Positions 23,917 to 32,221 of a DNA stretch of 64,000 bases are shown here, one piece after another. The stretch's first letter is position 1. The number at the start of each line of letters is the position of its first letter. Where the stretch lies: assembly GCA_014360495.1 (NCBI GenBank), contig JACIXR010000002.1, positions 1 to 64,000 on the forward strand, given 5' to 3'. A program made the translations under genes and the position numbers. Source of the stretch: a bacterium. Lineage in GTDB: Bacteria > Armatimonadota > JACIXR01. The notes below the pieces were generated by a model. That model saw only the letters and a list, made by a program, of their open reading frames with translations, was not told the DNA's origin and did not search any database.

Positions 23917-26223
23917 ATGCATTACAGAAAAATTTTCTCTTTGATAATCTCTATTTTGATTTTATCACTTATGGAAGGAGCGTTGCCTATGGACAAGACA
24001 TCCCAATGGCATCCTGCCGAGCTAACTCTCTCCACCCCCTGGACAGAAGAGGTGAACCCAAACGCACCCCATCCGGAATATCCTCGCCCCCAGCTCGTTC
24101 GCAAGGGATGGATTAACCTCAATGGTCTTTGGGACTACGCTATAAGGGAGAGAAGCGATGCTACACCCAGCGAATTTGATGGGAAAATACTCGTCCCCTT
24201 CCCTGTGGAATCCGCCCTCTCTGGAGTGAAGAAGACGATAGAATCAAATCAATATCTTTGGTATAGAAGAACTTTCAAGACCCCTTCTCTTCCTCAAGGG
24301 AAAAAATTGCTGCTACATTTCGGCGCTGTTGATTGGGAATCTAAAGTTTATCTCAACGGAAAAGAGATAGGAACTCATAGAGGCGGATATGACTCCTTCA
24401 CCTATGATATAACGGATTATGTTAAGAGGGATGGGGAAAACGAATTAATAGTAAGGGTTTGGGACCCCACAGAGGATGGTCGCCAGGCGAAAGGAAAGCA
24501 ATTAAGGCGAGCGGTCAGGGAGCCAGGAGGGATAATGTATACCCCTACATCGGGAATCTGGCAGACTGTTTGGCTGGAAATCGTTCCCGAAACCTATATT
24601 GAGAACCTAAGGATAATCCCAGATGTTGATAAAAAGTCAGTGCATATAACTGTGTTTACAGCGGGAAATACAGCCGATGCTATCGTTCAGATTTTTGTGC
24701 AAGAAGGAAGAAAGGTTGTGGGAAAGGAAAATGGGAAAGCTGGGCAAGAAATAACAATCCCTCTTCCCAATCCCAAGCTTTGGAGTCCGGATAATCCCTT
24801 CCTCTACTCCCTCAAGATAGAGCTTCTCTCTGGGGGAAAGAAGATAGACGAAGTGGAGAGTTATTTCGGGATGAGAAAAGTAGAGATAGGGAAGGACGAA
24901 AAGGGTATCACTCGCATCCTAATAAATGGAAAATTCATCTTCCAGAGAGGACCTCTGGACCAAGGTTTTTGGCCGGATGGAATCTACACCGCTCCCACTG
25001 ATGAGGCTCTCCGTTTTGATGTTGTGATGATGAAAAAGCTTGGCTTCAACTGCGTGAGGAAACATGTGAAGAGAGAGCCCGACCGCTGGTATTATTGGTG
25101 CGATAAGCTCGGGCTTTTGGTTTGGCAGGATATGCCAGCTGGCGGTGTTGGCGTGGAGGCAAATGGTGAAAAGGATGGAAGACCAATTTCCCTTGAGGAG
25201 GCGCAACAGTTTGAAGGGGAATTGAGGGCAATGGTTAAGCAACTCTTCAATCACCCTTCCATTATTATGTGGATTGTCTTCAACGAAGGATGGGGGCAGT
25301 ATGATACCGCCCGCTTAGTGGAAATGGTGAGGGAAATTGATAACACAAGATTAATCAGTGGTGCGAGCGGATGGTTCGTGTATTCCGGAATCGGAGATAT
25401 TATAGATATTCACAGCTATCCCGGACCTGCCTGTCCTGAATTTGAGGAGAAAAGGGCTGCTGTTTTGGGGGAATTTGGTGGCTTGGGCTTCGTAGTTGAA
25501 GGGCATACTTGGATTAAAACCGGTTGGGGATATCGTTCCTTTTCCTCCCAGAAGGCTCTAACCAAGGCTTATCTTAAAGTATGGCAAGGAGCATGGGAGC
25601 TGTGCGAGAAAAAAGGTCTATCAGGGGCGATTTACACCCAGCTGACCGATGTAGAAACGGAGCTTAACGGAATCCTCACCTATGACAGGCGCGTTCTCAA
25701 AATGCCTCTCGCCGAGATTTCTGAAGCGGTAGGCAAAGGGAAATTCCGCCTCCCTCGCTATAAAGTTCTTCTTCCCTCTGCTAAAGATGAAAAGGTCCTC
25801 TGGCGCTACACTCTGAACGACCCTCCAGAGGATTGGATGAAGCCGGAGTTTGATGATTCCTCCTGGGAAGAGGGAGTGGGAGGATTTGGAGCCCCAGGGA
25901 CTCCCGGTTCAATCGTCGGAACAGAATGGCGGACCTCGGACATATGGCTACGAAGGAAGTTTCATCTCCCAAAGCTTTCGGAGAAGGAATTGGAAAATTT
26001 GATTTTGATTATTCATCACGATGAAGATGCGGAAGTTTATATCAACGGGGTTTTGGCAGTTAAATTGCCGGGCTTCACAACCGATTACGAAGAAGAGGAG
26101 ATTCCCAAGGAAGCTCTAAAAGCATTGAATTTAGGAGGAGAAAATGTCTTGGCGATACATTGCCATCAAACGGTTGGAGGTCAATACATAGACGCGGGGC
26201 TTTCTCTTGAAATAAAAGATTGA
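23917..26223 (+). CDS. Glycoside hydrolase family 2 protein (beta-galactosidase/glucuronidase-like)
   Basis: A 768-residue retaining glycosidase with a hydrophobic N-terminal signal segment (IFSLIISILILSLMEGA), so probably exported. Domains are the GH2 jelly roll (GLWDYAIRERSD, WYRRTFKTP, GAVDWESKVYLNGKEIG), an Ig-like domain, and a TIM barrel with acid/base Glu457 in IVFNEGWGQYD and nucleophile Glu519 in VLGEFGG. A C-terminal beta-sandwich (HHDEDAEVYINGVLAV) resembles a carbohydrate-binding module. Substrate cannot be told. TATAAT at 23893 implies a leader of about 12 bases with no Shine-Dalgarno. Related repeats flank the gene on both sides. Confidence 0.92.
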   Translation: MHYRKIFSLIISILILSLMEGALPMDKTSQWHPAELTLSTPWTEEVNPNAPHPEYPRPQLVRKGWINLNGLWDYAIRERSDATPSEFDGKILVPFPVESALSGVKKTIESNQYLWYRRTFKTPSLPQGKKLLLHFGAVDWESKVYLNGKEIGTHRGGYDSFTYDITDYVKRDGENELIVRVWDPTEDGRQAKGKQLRRAVREPGGIMYTPTSGIWQTVWLEIVPETYIENLRIIPDVDKKSVHITVFTAGNTADAIVQIFVQEGRKVVGKENGKAGQEITIPLPNPKLWSPDNPFLYSLKIELLSGGKKIDEVESYFGMRKVEIGKDEKGITRILINGKFIFQRGPLDQGFWPDGIYTAPTDEALRFDVVMMKKLGFNCVRKHVKREPDRWYYWCDKLGLLVWQDMPAGGVGVEANGEKDGRPISLEEAQQFEGELRAMVKQLFNHPSIIMWIVFNEGWGQYDTARLVEMVREIDNTRLISGASGWFVYSGIGDIIDIHSYPGPACPEFEEKRAAVLGEFGGLGFVVEGHTWIKTGWGYRSFSSQKALTKAYLKVWQGAWELCEKKGLSGAIYTQLTDVETELNGILTYDRRVLKMPLAEISEAVGKGKFRLPRYKVLLPSAKDEKVLWRYTLNDPPEDWMKPEFDDSSWEEGVGGFGAPGTPGSIVGTEWRTSDIWLRRKFHLPKLSEKELENLILIIHHDEDAEVYINGVLAVKLPGFTTDYEEEEIPKEALKALNLGGENVLAIHCHQTVGGQYIDAGLSLEIKD

Positions 26224-26244
26224 GCGAGAAGTGGATTAAAGCTT

Positions 26245-26272
26245 CTGCAAATTTCACACCAAATATTTGCAG
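26245..26272. repeat. Inverted repeat CTGCAAAT/ATTTGCAG
   Basis: CTGCAAAT (26245-26252) and ATTTGCAG (26265-26272) are exact inverted arms with a 12-base gap, 22 bases behind the GH2 stop. It could be an operator or weak hairpin; no T run follows. The TGCAAAT core also appears next to the TTGCAA promoters elsewhere. Confidence 0.45.
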
Positions 26273-26377
26273 TTAAAAGGATTGCCTCACTTATGCTTCC
26301 CAAGTTGAGCAAATCCAGTCGTCATCACCCATAGATACGAATCACTAAAGGATGGGTTAACAATGCTCCCTCCTCTC

Positions 26378-26418
26378 TCATTGCGAGGCTTCCCTTACGG
26401 GAAGCCGTGGCAATCTCT
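26378..26418 (+). repeat. Dispersed repeat, cleanest copy
   Basis: TCATTGCGAGGCTTCCC, TTAC, GGGAAGCCGTGGCAATCTCT. GGCTTCCC and GGGAAGCC form a perfect stem. This type of ATTGCGAGG...GTGGCAATC repeat is common in many bacterial genomes. Other copies lie at 12017, 23557, 23649 and 36592. Confidence 0.7.
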
Positions 26419-26476
26419 ATGGTTATGAGACCTCCAAATTTTTGACAGCTCTATTTGATGGAATATTTATTTTTAC

Positions 26477-26508
26477 TTGACGCTGGGGGTGAGAGGGATA
26501 ATTATAAT
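26477..26508 (+). promoter_or_regulatory. Possible promoter of the glcD-like gene
   Basis: TTGACG (26477-26482) and TATAAT (26503-26508), 20 bp apart, longer than ideal. The -10 ends 6 bases before ATG 26515, so a leaderless start there fits. Confidence 0.4.
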
Positions 26509-26514
26509 ATAGAG

Positions 26515-27894
26515 ATGCTTGCCCCCAGAATCTTGAATAAGTTAGAGGAAATTTTAGGAAAAGAGAGACTTCTCAAGGAGTGGGAGGAACGGTTGGCATA
26601 TTCCTATGATTCCCAAGTTGAGGAATCCATCCCTGCCGCCATTGCCTTCCCCCAAAACGAAGAGGAAATCTCCCAGATTATGAAGCTTGCCTATGAGGAG
26701 GAATTCTTCGTCGTCCCTCGCGGCGCAGGAACAGGATTGAGCGGCGGTTCCGTTCCCCTTAACGATGCCCTCGTCTTGAGTTTTGAGAAGATGGACAGGA
26801 TAATCCAAATAGACGAGCAAAACCTCTATGCAATTGCCCAGCCCGGCGTCATAACTTTAAATTTTCAAAACGAGGTAGAGAAAAGAGGGCTACTCTATCC
26901 TCCCGACCCCGCGAGTGCCAAAGCTTCAACCCTTGGCGGAAATATAGCGGAAAACGCGGGTGGCTTGAGAGGTTTTAAATATGGGGTTACTAAAGATTAT
27001 GTTCTATCCATGAAGGCGGTATCGCCCCAGGGTGAATTTCTAAATTTGGGAGCGAAAACGATAAAATCCGTCTCCGGCTATGACCTCGTAAGTTTGTTTT
27101 GTGGCTCTGAGGGAACGCTGGGCATAATCTATGAGGCTACCCTTAAACTCCTCCCTCTCCCCGAGTCCTGGTCCGCTATGCTTATCATCTTTCCAACACT
27201 TGATGAGGCGGCTAGCGCCGTCTCCTTAATAATCGCCGAGGGCATCATCCCTTCTTCCTTGGAAATTATGGACAATTTCACAATTAATGCGATTGAGGAC
27301 TACAAACATCTCGGCTTGCCAAGGGATGCTGGAGCGATAGTCCTCTTGGAGGTTGACGGCTACAGGGAGAGCGTTGAGAGGGAAATGGGTAAGGTTGAGG
27401 CACTTTTAGGCAAAATGAAGGTCAGCGATGTGAAGAGGGCAAGGGAACAGAAAGAAAGGGATGCGATTTGGGAAGGAAGGCGTTCCGCTCTCGCAGCCTT
27501 GGCGAGGATAAGCCCAACAACATTACTTGAAGATGTAACCGTCCCCCGCTCTCAACTCTCCGCAATGGTCAAGGAAATTGAGAGGATAGCTAAAAAATAC
27601 AATCTCAAAATAGGAACATTCGGACACGCCGGGGATGGAAATCTCCATCCTACCTTCCTCACAGATTGGAGGGACTTAGAGGAAAGGGAGAGGGTGAAAA
27701 TGGCGATAGATGAGTTATTCAGCTCCGCTGTTGAATTGGGGGGAACCCTTTCAGGCGAGCACGGGATCGGCTTAGCGAAGGCTCCTTTCCTCCCCAAGGA
27801 GTTCAACAAAGCAACTATAGAAGCTATGAAGGCAATCAAGAAAGCCCTGGACCCAAAGGGGCTTTTAAATCCAGGAAAGATTTTTCCAGATTGA
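26515..27894 (+). CDS. FAD-linked oxidase, GlcD/D-lactate dehydrogenase family
   Basis: A flavoprotein of the VAO/GlcD family (459 residues from ATG 26515). The FAD-binding PCMH domain shows FVVPRGAGTGLSGGSVPL, YPPDPASAKASTLGGNIAEN and SGYDLVSLFCGSEGTLGII. The C-terminal FAD-oxidase domain ends with IGTFGHAGDGNLHPTFL, SGEHGIGLAKAPFL and ALDPKGLLNPGKIF. Substrates are 2-hydroxy acids such as glycolate or lactate. The frame is open from 26455, but a -10 lies inside that extension, so I use 26515. Two-gene unit with the Fe-S DUF362 gene, which could accept its electrons (inference). Confidence 0.9.
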   Translation: MLAPRILNKLEEILGKERLLKEWEERLAYSYDSQVEESIPAAIAFPQNEEEISQIMKLAYEEEFFVVPRGAGTGLSGGSVPLNDALVLSFEKMDRIIQIDEQNLYAIAQPGVITLNFQNEVEKRGLLYPPDPASAKASTLGGNIAENAGGLRGFKYGVTKDYVLSMKAVSPQGEFLNLGAKTIKSVSGYDLVSLFCGSEGTLGIIYEATLKLLPLPESWSAMLIIFPTLDEAASAVSLIIAEGIIPSSLEIMDNFTINAIEDYKHLGLPRDAGAIVLLEVDGYRESVEREMGKVEALLGKMKVSDVKRAREQKERDAIWEGRRSALAALARISPTTLLEDVTVPRSQLSAMVKEIERIAKKYNLKIGTFGHAGDGNLHPTFLTDWRDLEERERVKMAIDELFSSAVELGGTLSGEHGIGLAKAPFLPKEFNKATIEAMKAIKKALDPKGLLNPGKIFPD

Positions 27895-27914
27895 TTTGAA
27901 AGGAGGTAAAGATA

Positions 27915-29138
27915 ATGTCTGCAAATGTTTATTTTGCCGATGTGAGAAAGCAGTATAACCAGCACGGCTTTCCCACTATGAGCAATCCCCAAAGGATTCA
28001 AAAGCTGTTTGAGGCAGCTGACCTTGGCTCCTGCATAAGCGAAGGGGATATGGTGGCAATCAAGATTCCCTTCGGCGGTCTCACCCGCCAATATGGCATC
28101 CATCCAATCATCGTCAGCACGGTTGTGGAAGAGGTAAAGAAGCGAGGGGGAATCCCCTTTATAACGGAGACTTATGCCTGGCATTTCTCAATGTCCTGGG
28201 GAGCTGGGGCTCCAAGCGGACTTATGAATATAGCAAAGAAGGGTTATAGTCAGCTCCTCGGAGCTCCTTTGATATTCGCCGATGGCATAAAGGGAGTGCA
28301 TAGGGAAGTCGTTCCAGTTGACGGACTGATTCTCAAAGAAGTGGATGTAGCGGGCGAGATTTATCAGGCAGACGCTATGATAGTCATCAGCCATCTTACG
28401 GGACATCCTATGAGCGGATATGCTGCCACCCTAAAGAACATAGGAATGGGGTGCTCGGCGAGGCGCGGGAAAGCATTGATTCACGCTGGAGCGGAGACGA
28501 AAGTTGCTTGGGATAAGGAAAAATGCATCTTCTGCCTTCGCTGTGTTAGGGTTTGCGCCAGCAAGGCAATTTCCTATGAGGAAAACGAGATAAGGATAAA
28601 TAGGGAAAAGTGCATAGGTTGTGGCGATTGCACATTTTTCTGCCCTACCAACGCCTTGAGGATGGAGGTAATCCATCCTCATCCAGAGGAATTAGCTATG
28701 CTTTATCATGGAAAGCTCTGCTCTCCGGCGACAGAGCTTCAACAAATAAAGCTCGCCGATGCGGTAAAGGGAATACTTTCCACATTCAAGGAAGGGAAAG
28801 TGGGCTTCATAAACGATGTGACAAATGTTACATACGAGTGCGATTGCTCTCCTACCGCTACAGTTCCCATAATCTGCGATGTGGGCTTTCTCGCCTCCAA
28901 GGACCCAGTTGCGATTGATAAAGCAGCGATTGACCTCGCGATTCAATCCCCGGGCTATCCCGTAGGCTTAGCCAGCCTCCTTGAAGACCTCTCTCCCGGA
29001 GTTGATAAGGCTGGAGCGCTTTATAAGAAGCTCCTCCCCAACGATGTTTATAGGGAGGATTTCTGGCGGATTCATCTTGAAGCAGCAGCTAAAATCGGCG
29101 TAGGTGAATTGGAATACAATCTAATACAGGTGGTATAA
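27915..29138 (+). CDS. DUF362 domain protein with 2x[4Fe-4S] ferredoxin domain
   Basis: The 407-residue product begins with a DUF362 part (YFADVRKQYN, VAIKIPFGG, FITETYAWH, VISHLTGHPMSGYAATLKN). In the middle, CIFCLRCVRVCASKAISYEE and CIGCGDCTFFCPTNAL are two complete 4Fe-4S motifs. The C-terminal part resumes DUF362 (CDVGFLASKDPVAIDKAAID). AAAGGAGG precedes the ATG. The substrate of DUF362 proteins is unknown; an electron carrier for the FAD oxidase 20 bases upstream is a reasonable guess. Confidence 0.88.
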   Translation: MSANVYFADVRKQYNQHGFPTMSNPQRIQKLFEAADLGSCISEGDMVAIKIPFGGLTRQYGIHPIIVSTVVEEVKKRGGIPFITETYAWHFSMSWGAGAPSGLMNIAKKGYSQLLGAPLIFADGIKGVHREVVPVDGLILKEVDVAGEIYQADAMIVISHLTGHPMSGYAATLKNIGMGCSARRGKALIHAGAETKVAWDKEKCIFCLRCVRVCASKAISYEENEIRINREKCIGCGDCTFFCPTNALRMEVIHPHPEELAMLYHGKLCSPATELQQIKLADAVKGILSTFKEGKVGFINDVTNVTYECDCSPTATVPIICDVGFLASKDPVAIDKAAIDLAIQSPGYPVGLASLLEDLSPGVDKAGALYKKLLPNDVYREDFWRIHLEAAAKIGVGELEYNLIQVV

Positions 29139-29143
29139 ATTAT

Positions 29144-29172
29144 TTGCAAATTTTTGCGAAATGTTATATAAT
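29144..29172 (+). promoter_or_regulatory. TTGCAA-type promoter
   Basis: TTGCAA (29144-29149), 17 bp, TATAAT (29167-29172). Start expected near 29179, followed by GGAGGGG and ATG 29202. It lies 5 bases behind the DUF362 stop, so the next gene is a new unit. Confidence 0.7.
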
Positions 29173-29201
29173 TTTAAAAACCGAATCTGGAGGGGTTTAA
29201 T

Positions 29202-30221
29202 ATGCCGAAAAATAGAATTATCTGCTTTGTGATTTCGGTCTTTTTAGCTCTGGGAATTGCTCTTCCCCAGGAGCTGCTAATTTTCAATGGGCAACCACTT
29301 AGCGAGCTCAAGATACAGGCTGGCGGTTGGGGCAGTGGGACTTTGGCTGAATCCAAGGACATAATATATCAAGGCACCTTTTCCCTAAAGCTCATATCCT
29401 ACAACTATTATGAGGGAGGAAGACTTGATTTCTCCACTCCCTTGGACCTTAGCTCGTATCTCAAAAATCCCTTCGCCTTCCTGCGCTTCCGTATCTTCCC
29501 AACCACATCGCCTGCAGCTACCCCATTCCCAGGCGCTGGTGGCTTTATGCCCGGTGGAGGAGCGTTTGGACCAGGAGGAATGTTCGTTGCCCCTCCTGGC
29601 GGTCTCGGAGGAATGCCCGGCGGTGCACCGGGAATGCCCGGCGGTGCACCGGGGATGCCCGGCGGCGCACCAGGAATGCCCGGCGGTATGCAGTTCCCAG
29701 GTGGAACATATCCTTCGGTATATCAACTGAAGAGCTTCCGCATAGTCCTAATCTGCGAGGATGGTCTTTTGGTATCGGAGGATTTCCCCTTTGAAATGCA
29801 GATAGTTATGGGAGAGAGATTCTATTCCGTTGCCATCCCTTTCAACACCTTTAAGGGAAACGGCAACGGAAGAGTCAAAAGGATGCTCATCTTCACAAAC
29901 TCTCCTCAAACAATATACATTGGGCAGATCAGCGTAATCGTTGACGACACCCCTATCACGGTCGTCGTCCCCTCAAAAAGCATTGCGGCGAGGGTCAATA
30001 CTTATGTTCAGTTCTCCGCTTTTGCCAGAGCGGGAGTTTCCAGCCTTCGCTATACTTGGGATTTTGATGACTCCAATGGAATTCAAGAAGAAGCAATAGG
30101 CAGAACCGTCCTCCACAGCTTCACCAAAACAGGCACTTTTAATGTCACCGTAACAGTGAGCGACCTTGCGGGCGTTAAAAAGCCCGTTCAAGAAAAAATC
30201 AAAGTGGAGGTACTGAGATAA
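29202..30221 (+). CDS. Exported PKD-domain protein with Gly-Met-Pro-Gly-Gly-Ala-Pro repeats
   Basis: A 339-residue protein with a signal peptide (IICFVISVFLALGIALP). Residues about 25-100 and 165-250 look like one beta-sandwich interrupted by a low-complexity loop. That loop (about 105-165) is rich in Gly, Pro and Met and holds four heptads of GMPGGAP type. The C terminus is a PKD domain (YVQFSAFARAG, YTWDFDDSNG, VLHSFTKTGTFNVTVTVSD). A secreted or surface carbohydrate- or protein-binding role is likely. Own promoter upstream; yebC follows after 14 bases. Confidence 0.8.
   Translation: MPKNRIICFVISVFLALGIALPQELLIFNGQPLSELKIQAGGWGSGTLAESKDIIYQGTFSLKLISYNYYEGGRLDFSTPLDLSSYLKNPFAFLRFRIFPTTSPAATPFPGAGGFMPGGGAFGPGGMFVAPPGGLGGMPGGAPGMPGGAPGMPGGAPGMPGGMQFPGGTYPSVYQLKSFRIVLICEDGLLVSEDFPFEMQIVMGERFYSVAIPFNTFKGNGNGRVKRMLIFTNSPQTIYIGQISVIVDDTPITVVVPSKSIAARVNTYVQFSAFARAGVSSLRYTWDFDDSNGIQEEAIGRTVLHSFTKTGTFNVTVTVSDLAGVKKPVQEKIKVEVLR
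29610..29687 (+). repeat. 21-bp tandem repeat, about 3.7 copies
   Basis: Unit GGAATGCCCGGCGGTGCACC plus G at 29610, 29631, 29652 and 29673 (partial), encoding Gly-Met-Pro-Gly-Gly-Ala-Pro. Copies 1 and 2 are identical, so the array is probably young and length-variable. Confidence 0.85.
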
Positions 30222-30235
30222 AAGAGGTGTGAACT

Positions 30236-30988
30236 ATGTCTGGACACTCTAAGTGGCACAATATAAGAATCAAGAAAATGAAGATGGACCAATTGCGGGG
30301 GAGGCTATTCTCCAAACTCTCCCGCGAGATTATGGTGGCGGCAAGGCTGGGTGGAATTGACCCTGAGGCGAACCCTCGCCTCCGCCTCGCCATATCCAAG
30401 GCGAAGGAAGCAGGAATGCCCAGCGAAAACATAGAGCGCCTTTTAAAGAGGGCATCTGGAACCACAGATGAGATGCGCTATGAGGAAGTGACTTACGAAG
30501 GCTATGGACCAGCGGGCGTTGCCTTGATGATTGAGGTCCTCACCGATAATAGGAATAGAGCAGCTCAGGAGATAAGGGCAATCCTTTCCCGAAATGGAGG
30601 GACCCTTGCCGAGGCAGGAAGCTGCTCTTGGCTTTTTGAAAGGAAAGGCGTTTTGCTCATACCAAAGGGAGAGGTGGATGAGGATACGGTGCTAAGCATC
30701 GCCATTGAAGCAGGAGCTGAGGATGTGAAAACAGACGACCCAGATAATTATGAAATCGTAACCGCTCCGGAAGACTTGGAGGAGGTAAAAGAAGCCTTTG
30801 AGAAAGAGGGAATAAAGATTGCCTCCGCAGACCTCACGATGCTCCCCAAGACAACGGTGAGAGTAGAAGGCAAGGAAGCAATGGCTGTGCTTCGCTTAAT
30901 GGAGCTATTGGAAGAGCAAGAGGATGTACAAAGGGTCTACGCAAACTTTGACATTCCCGACGAAATAATGTCCACAGCAAGTCAATGA
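30236..30988 (+). CDS. yebC: YebC/PmpR family protein
   Basis: A 250-residue cytoplasmic protein with the full family signature: MSGHSKWHNIRIKK at the N terminus, ARLGGIDPEANPRLRLAI, NIERLLKRASG, YEGYGPAGVALMIEVLTDNRNR and an end of RVYANFDIPDEIM. YebC-type proteins were described as regulators and more recently as translation factors relieving stalls at proline runs. That would suit a genome with Pro/Gly-rich secreted proteins, such as the gene just upstream (inference). GAGGTGTGA lies before the ATG. Confidence 0.95.
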   Translation: MSGHSKWHNIRIKKMKMDQLRGRLFSKLSREIMVAARLGGIDPEANPRLRLAISKAKEAGMPSENIERLLKRASGTTDEMRYEEVTYEGYGPAGVALMIEVLTDNRNRAAQEIRAILSRNGGTLAEAGSCSWLFERKGVLLIPKGEVDEDTVLSIAIEAGAEDVKTDDPDNYEIVTAPEDLEEVKEAFEKEGIKIASADLTMLPKTTVRVEGKEAMAVLRLMELLEEQEDVQRVYANFDIPDEIMSTASQ

Positions 30989-31003
30989 ACCATATGGAAG
31001 CCT

Positions 31004-31071
31004 AAGGAGGTGATGGTTATTTGAGAGCTCGCTAAAAGGAGGAAGAGCCTTTCGCTCCCTGTATCTTCCTC
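31004..31071 (+). promoter_or_regulatory. Conserved structured leader of prepilin-like gene (copy 2)
   Basis: AAGGAGGTGATGGTTATT then TGAGAG (31004-31027) is nearly identical to the leader of the prepilin gene at 14011. AAGGAGGTGAT would pair fully with a typical 16S rRNA tail and is followed by ATG-GTT-ATT-TGA. Downstream GAGGAAGA (31039-31046) pairs with TCTTCCTC (31064-31071). An alternative stem, GAGC (31045-31048) with GCTC (31054-31057), excludes it. Suggests a switchable leader. Confidence 0.5.
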
Positions 31072-31140
31072 GCCTTGAAGAAAGGAAACAAAGTTAGGGA
31101 GCTAAATCTAAAAACAAGGGAGGTGCAAATTTTTAATTAT

Positions 31141-31830
31141 ATGGAGAGACGAGGCTTTACATTGATAGAACTGCTTGTTGTGATTGCGATTATCGCCATT
31201 CTGGCGGCCATTCTCTTCCCTGTTTTCAGCCAGGCAAGGGAAAAGGCGAGACAAGCTAATTGTCTATCCAATCTCAAGAATATAGGGCAAGCAGCGCTGA
31301 TGTATCTACAAGACTGGGATGAGTACGCTCTCCATCAGTGCCAACCAAATAATGGGATGGGTTCCTGGGCAGCCACACTTCAGCCGTATATAAAGAATTG
31401 GGGAATCTATTGGTGCCCTACCCTAGGCATTCCTGACACCACAGGCTGGCCTGATTGTGTGAAGGCAATAGTTCCACACTACGGGCTCAACGGTTGGGGC
31501 ACAGCGGAATATTTTACGGGTAGCTCCTGGCCCTGGCGAAGGTATGGTGCGCAAAACCGCCCCTCTGAGCGCTGCTGGTTCATTGATACAATCTATTGGG
31601 ATAAGCCCACGGGAAGAGCTTATGCCTGGGGTTATTTCACCTTCTGGAACCAATATTCCGCAGCCATGGACCCTACCTGGGACCTCACAGATTCCCGCCA
31701 TCAAGATGGTTTCAATGTCCTCTTCTTGGATGGACATGTTAAATATGTAAAGAGGGACCAGGTATGTCAGGAAGGAAACTACTGGTATAAACTGGAATTC
31801 TGGGGCAATGTCTGGAGCCCTACCGATTAA
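31141..31830 (+). CDS. Prepilin-like protein with DUF1559 domain
   Basis: The third prepilin-like protein (229 residues from ATG 31141): [19 protein letters not shown], then [31 protein letters not shown], and [18 protein letters not shown] at the end. The frame is open to 31075, but a short charged leader before GFTLIEL fits the family best. GGGAGGTG lies 15 bases upstream, a rather long spacing. The upstream leader is shared with the gene at 14011. A small membrane protein follows closely. Type II secretion or pilin machinery is not in the window. Confidence 0.88.
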   Translation: MERRGFTLIELLVVIAIIAILAAILFPVFSQAREKARQANCLSNLKNIGQAALMYLQDWDEYALHQCQPNNGMGSWAATLQPYIKNWGIYWCPTLGIPDTTGWPDCVKAIVPHYGLNGWGTAEYFTGSSWPWRRYGAQNRPSERCWFIDTIYWDKPTGRAYAWGYFTFWNQYSAAMDPTWDLTDSRHQDGFNVLFLDGHVKYVKRDQVCQEGNYWYKLEFWGNVWSPTD

Positions 31831-31848
31831 GGAAAGGAGGCTAACAAG

Positions 31849-32061
31849 TTGAAGAAAGAGGTATCCCCTGCCGTTGTTATAATCATAATAATCGTCGTTC
31901 TCGCTATTATCATATTCGCCTTCTATAAGGCCACCGCAAAACGAGTTAAAACCCCACCACCCGGAGTTATGCCGATGCCTAAAGCTGCCCCCGGTGCGAT
32001 TCTCCCACTTCCTCTTTTCGGTTCGCAAAACTTAACGCCTCCTATCGTTTTCACAAGCTAA
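31849..32061 (+). CDS. Small single-pass membrane protein, proline-rich tail
   Basis: The 70-residue product starts at TTG 31849, 8 bases behind AAAGGAGG. It reads KKEVSPAVVIIIIIVVLAI then an Ile/Phe-rich helix (residues 8-25), a basic stretch, and a Pro-rich tail (PPPGVMPMPKAAPGAILPLP). The good ribosome site and 18-base distance from the prepilin gene argue that it is real and co-expressed. No family is recognised; an accessory of the pilin-like protein is possible. Confidence 0.65.
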   Translation: MKKEVSPAVVIIIIIVVLAIIIFAFYKATAKRVKTPPPGVMPMPKAAPGAILPLPLFGSQNLTPPIVFTS

Positions 32062-32092
32062 CCAGCATTCGCCGCCCTAATACTATCTTAGC

Positions 32093-32129
32093 AAAACCTT
32101 CCCCCATTCGGGGAAGGCTGTGGTTTTTT
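32093..32129 (+). terminator. Intrinsic terminator behind the prepilin unit
   Basis: CTTCCCC and GGGGAAG form the stem around CATTC, outer AAAACC can pair with GGTTTT, and the 3' side runs into six T residues (32124-32129). It ends the yebC-prepilin-small protein region. Confidence 0.65.
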
Positions 32130-32221
32130 GGGGTTAATCTCTGCTTTAAACAATGAATCCTCGTCTCTAAGAATCATTCATCCACTTTTGTACCAGGTCA
32201 TCTTTTGTTAAAATAATATTT

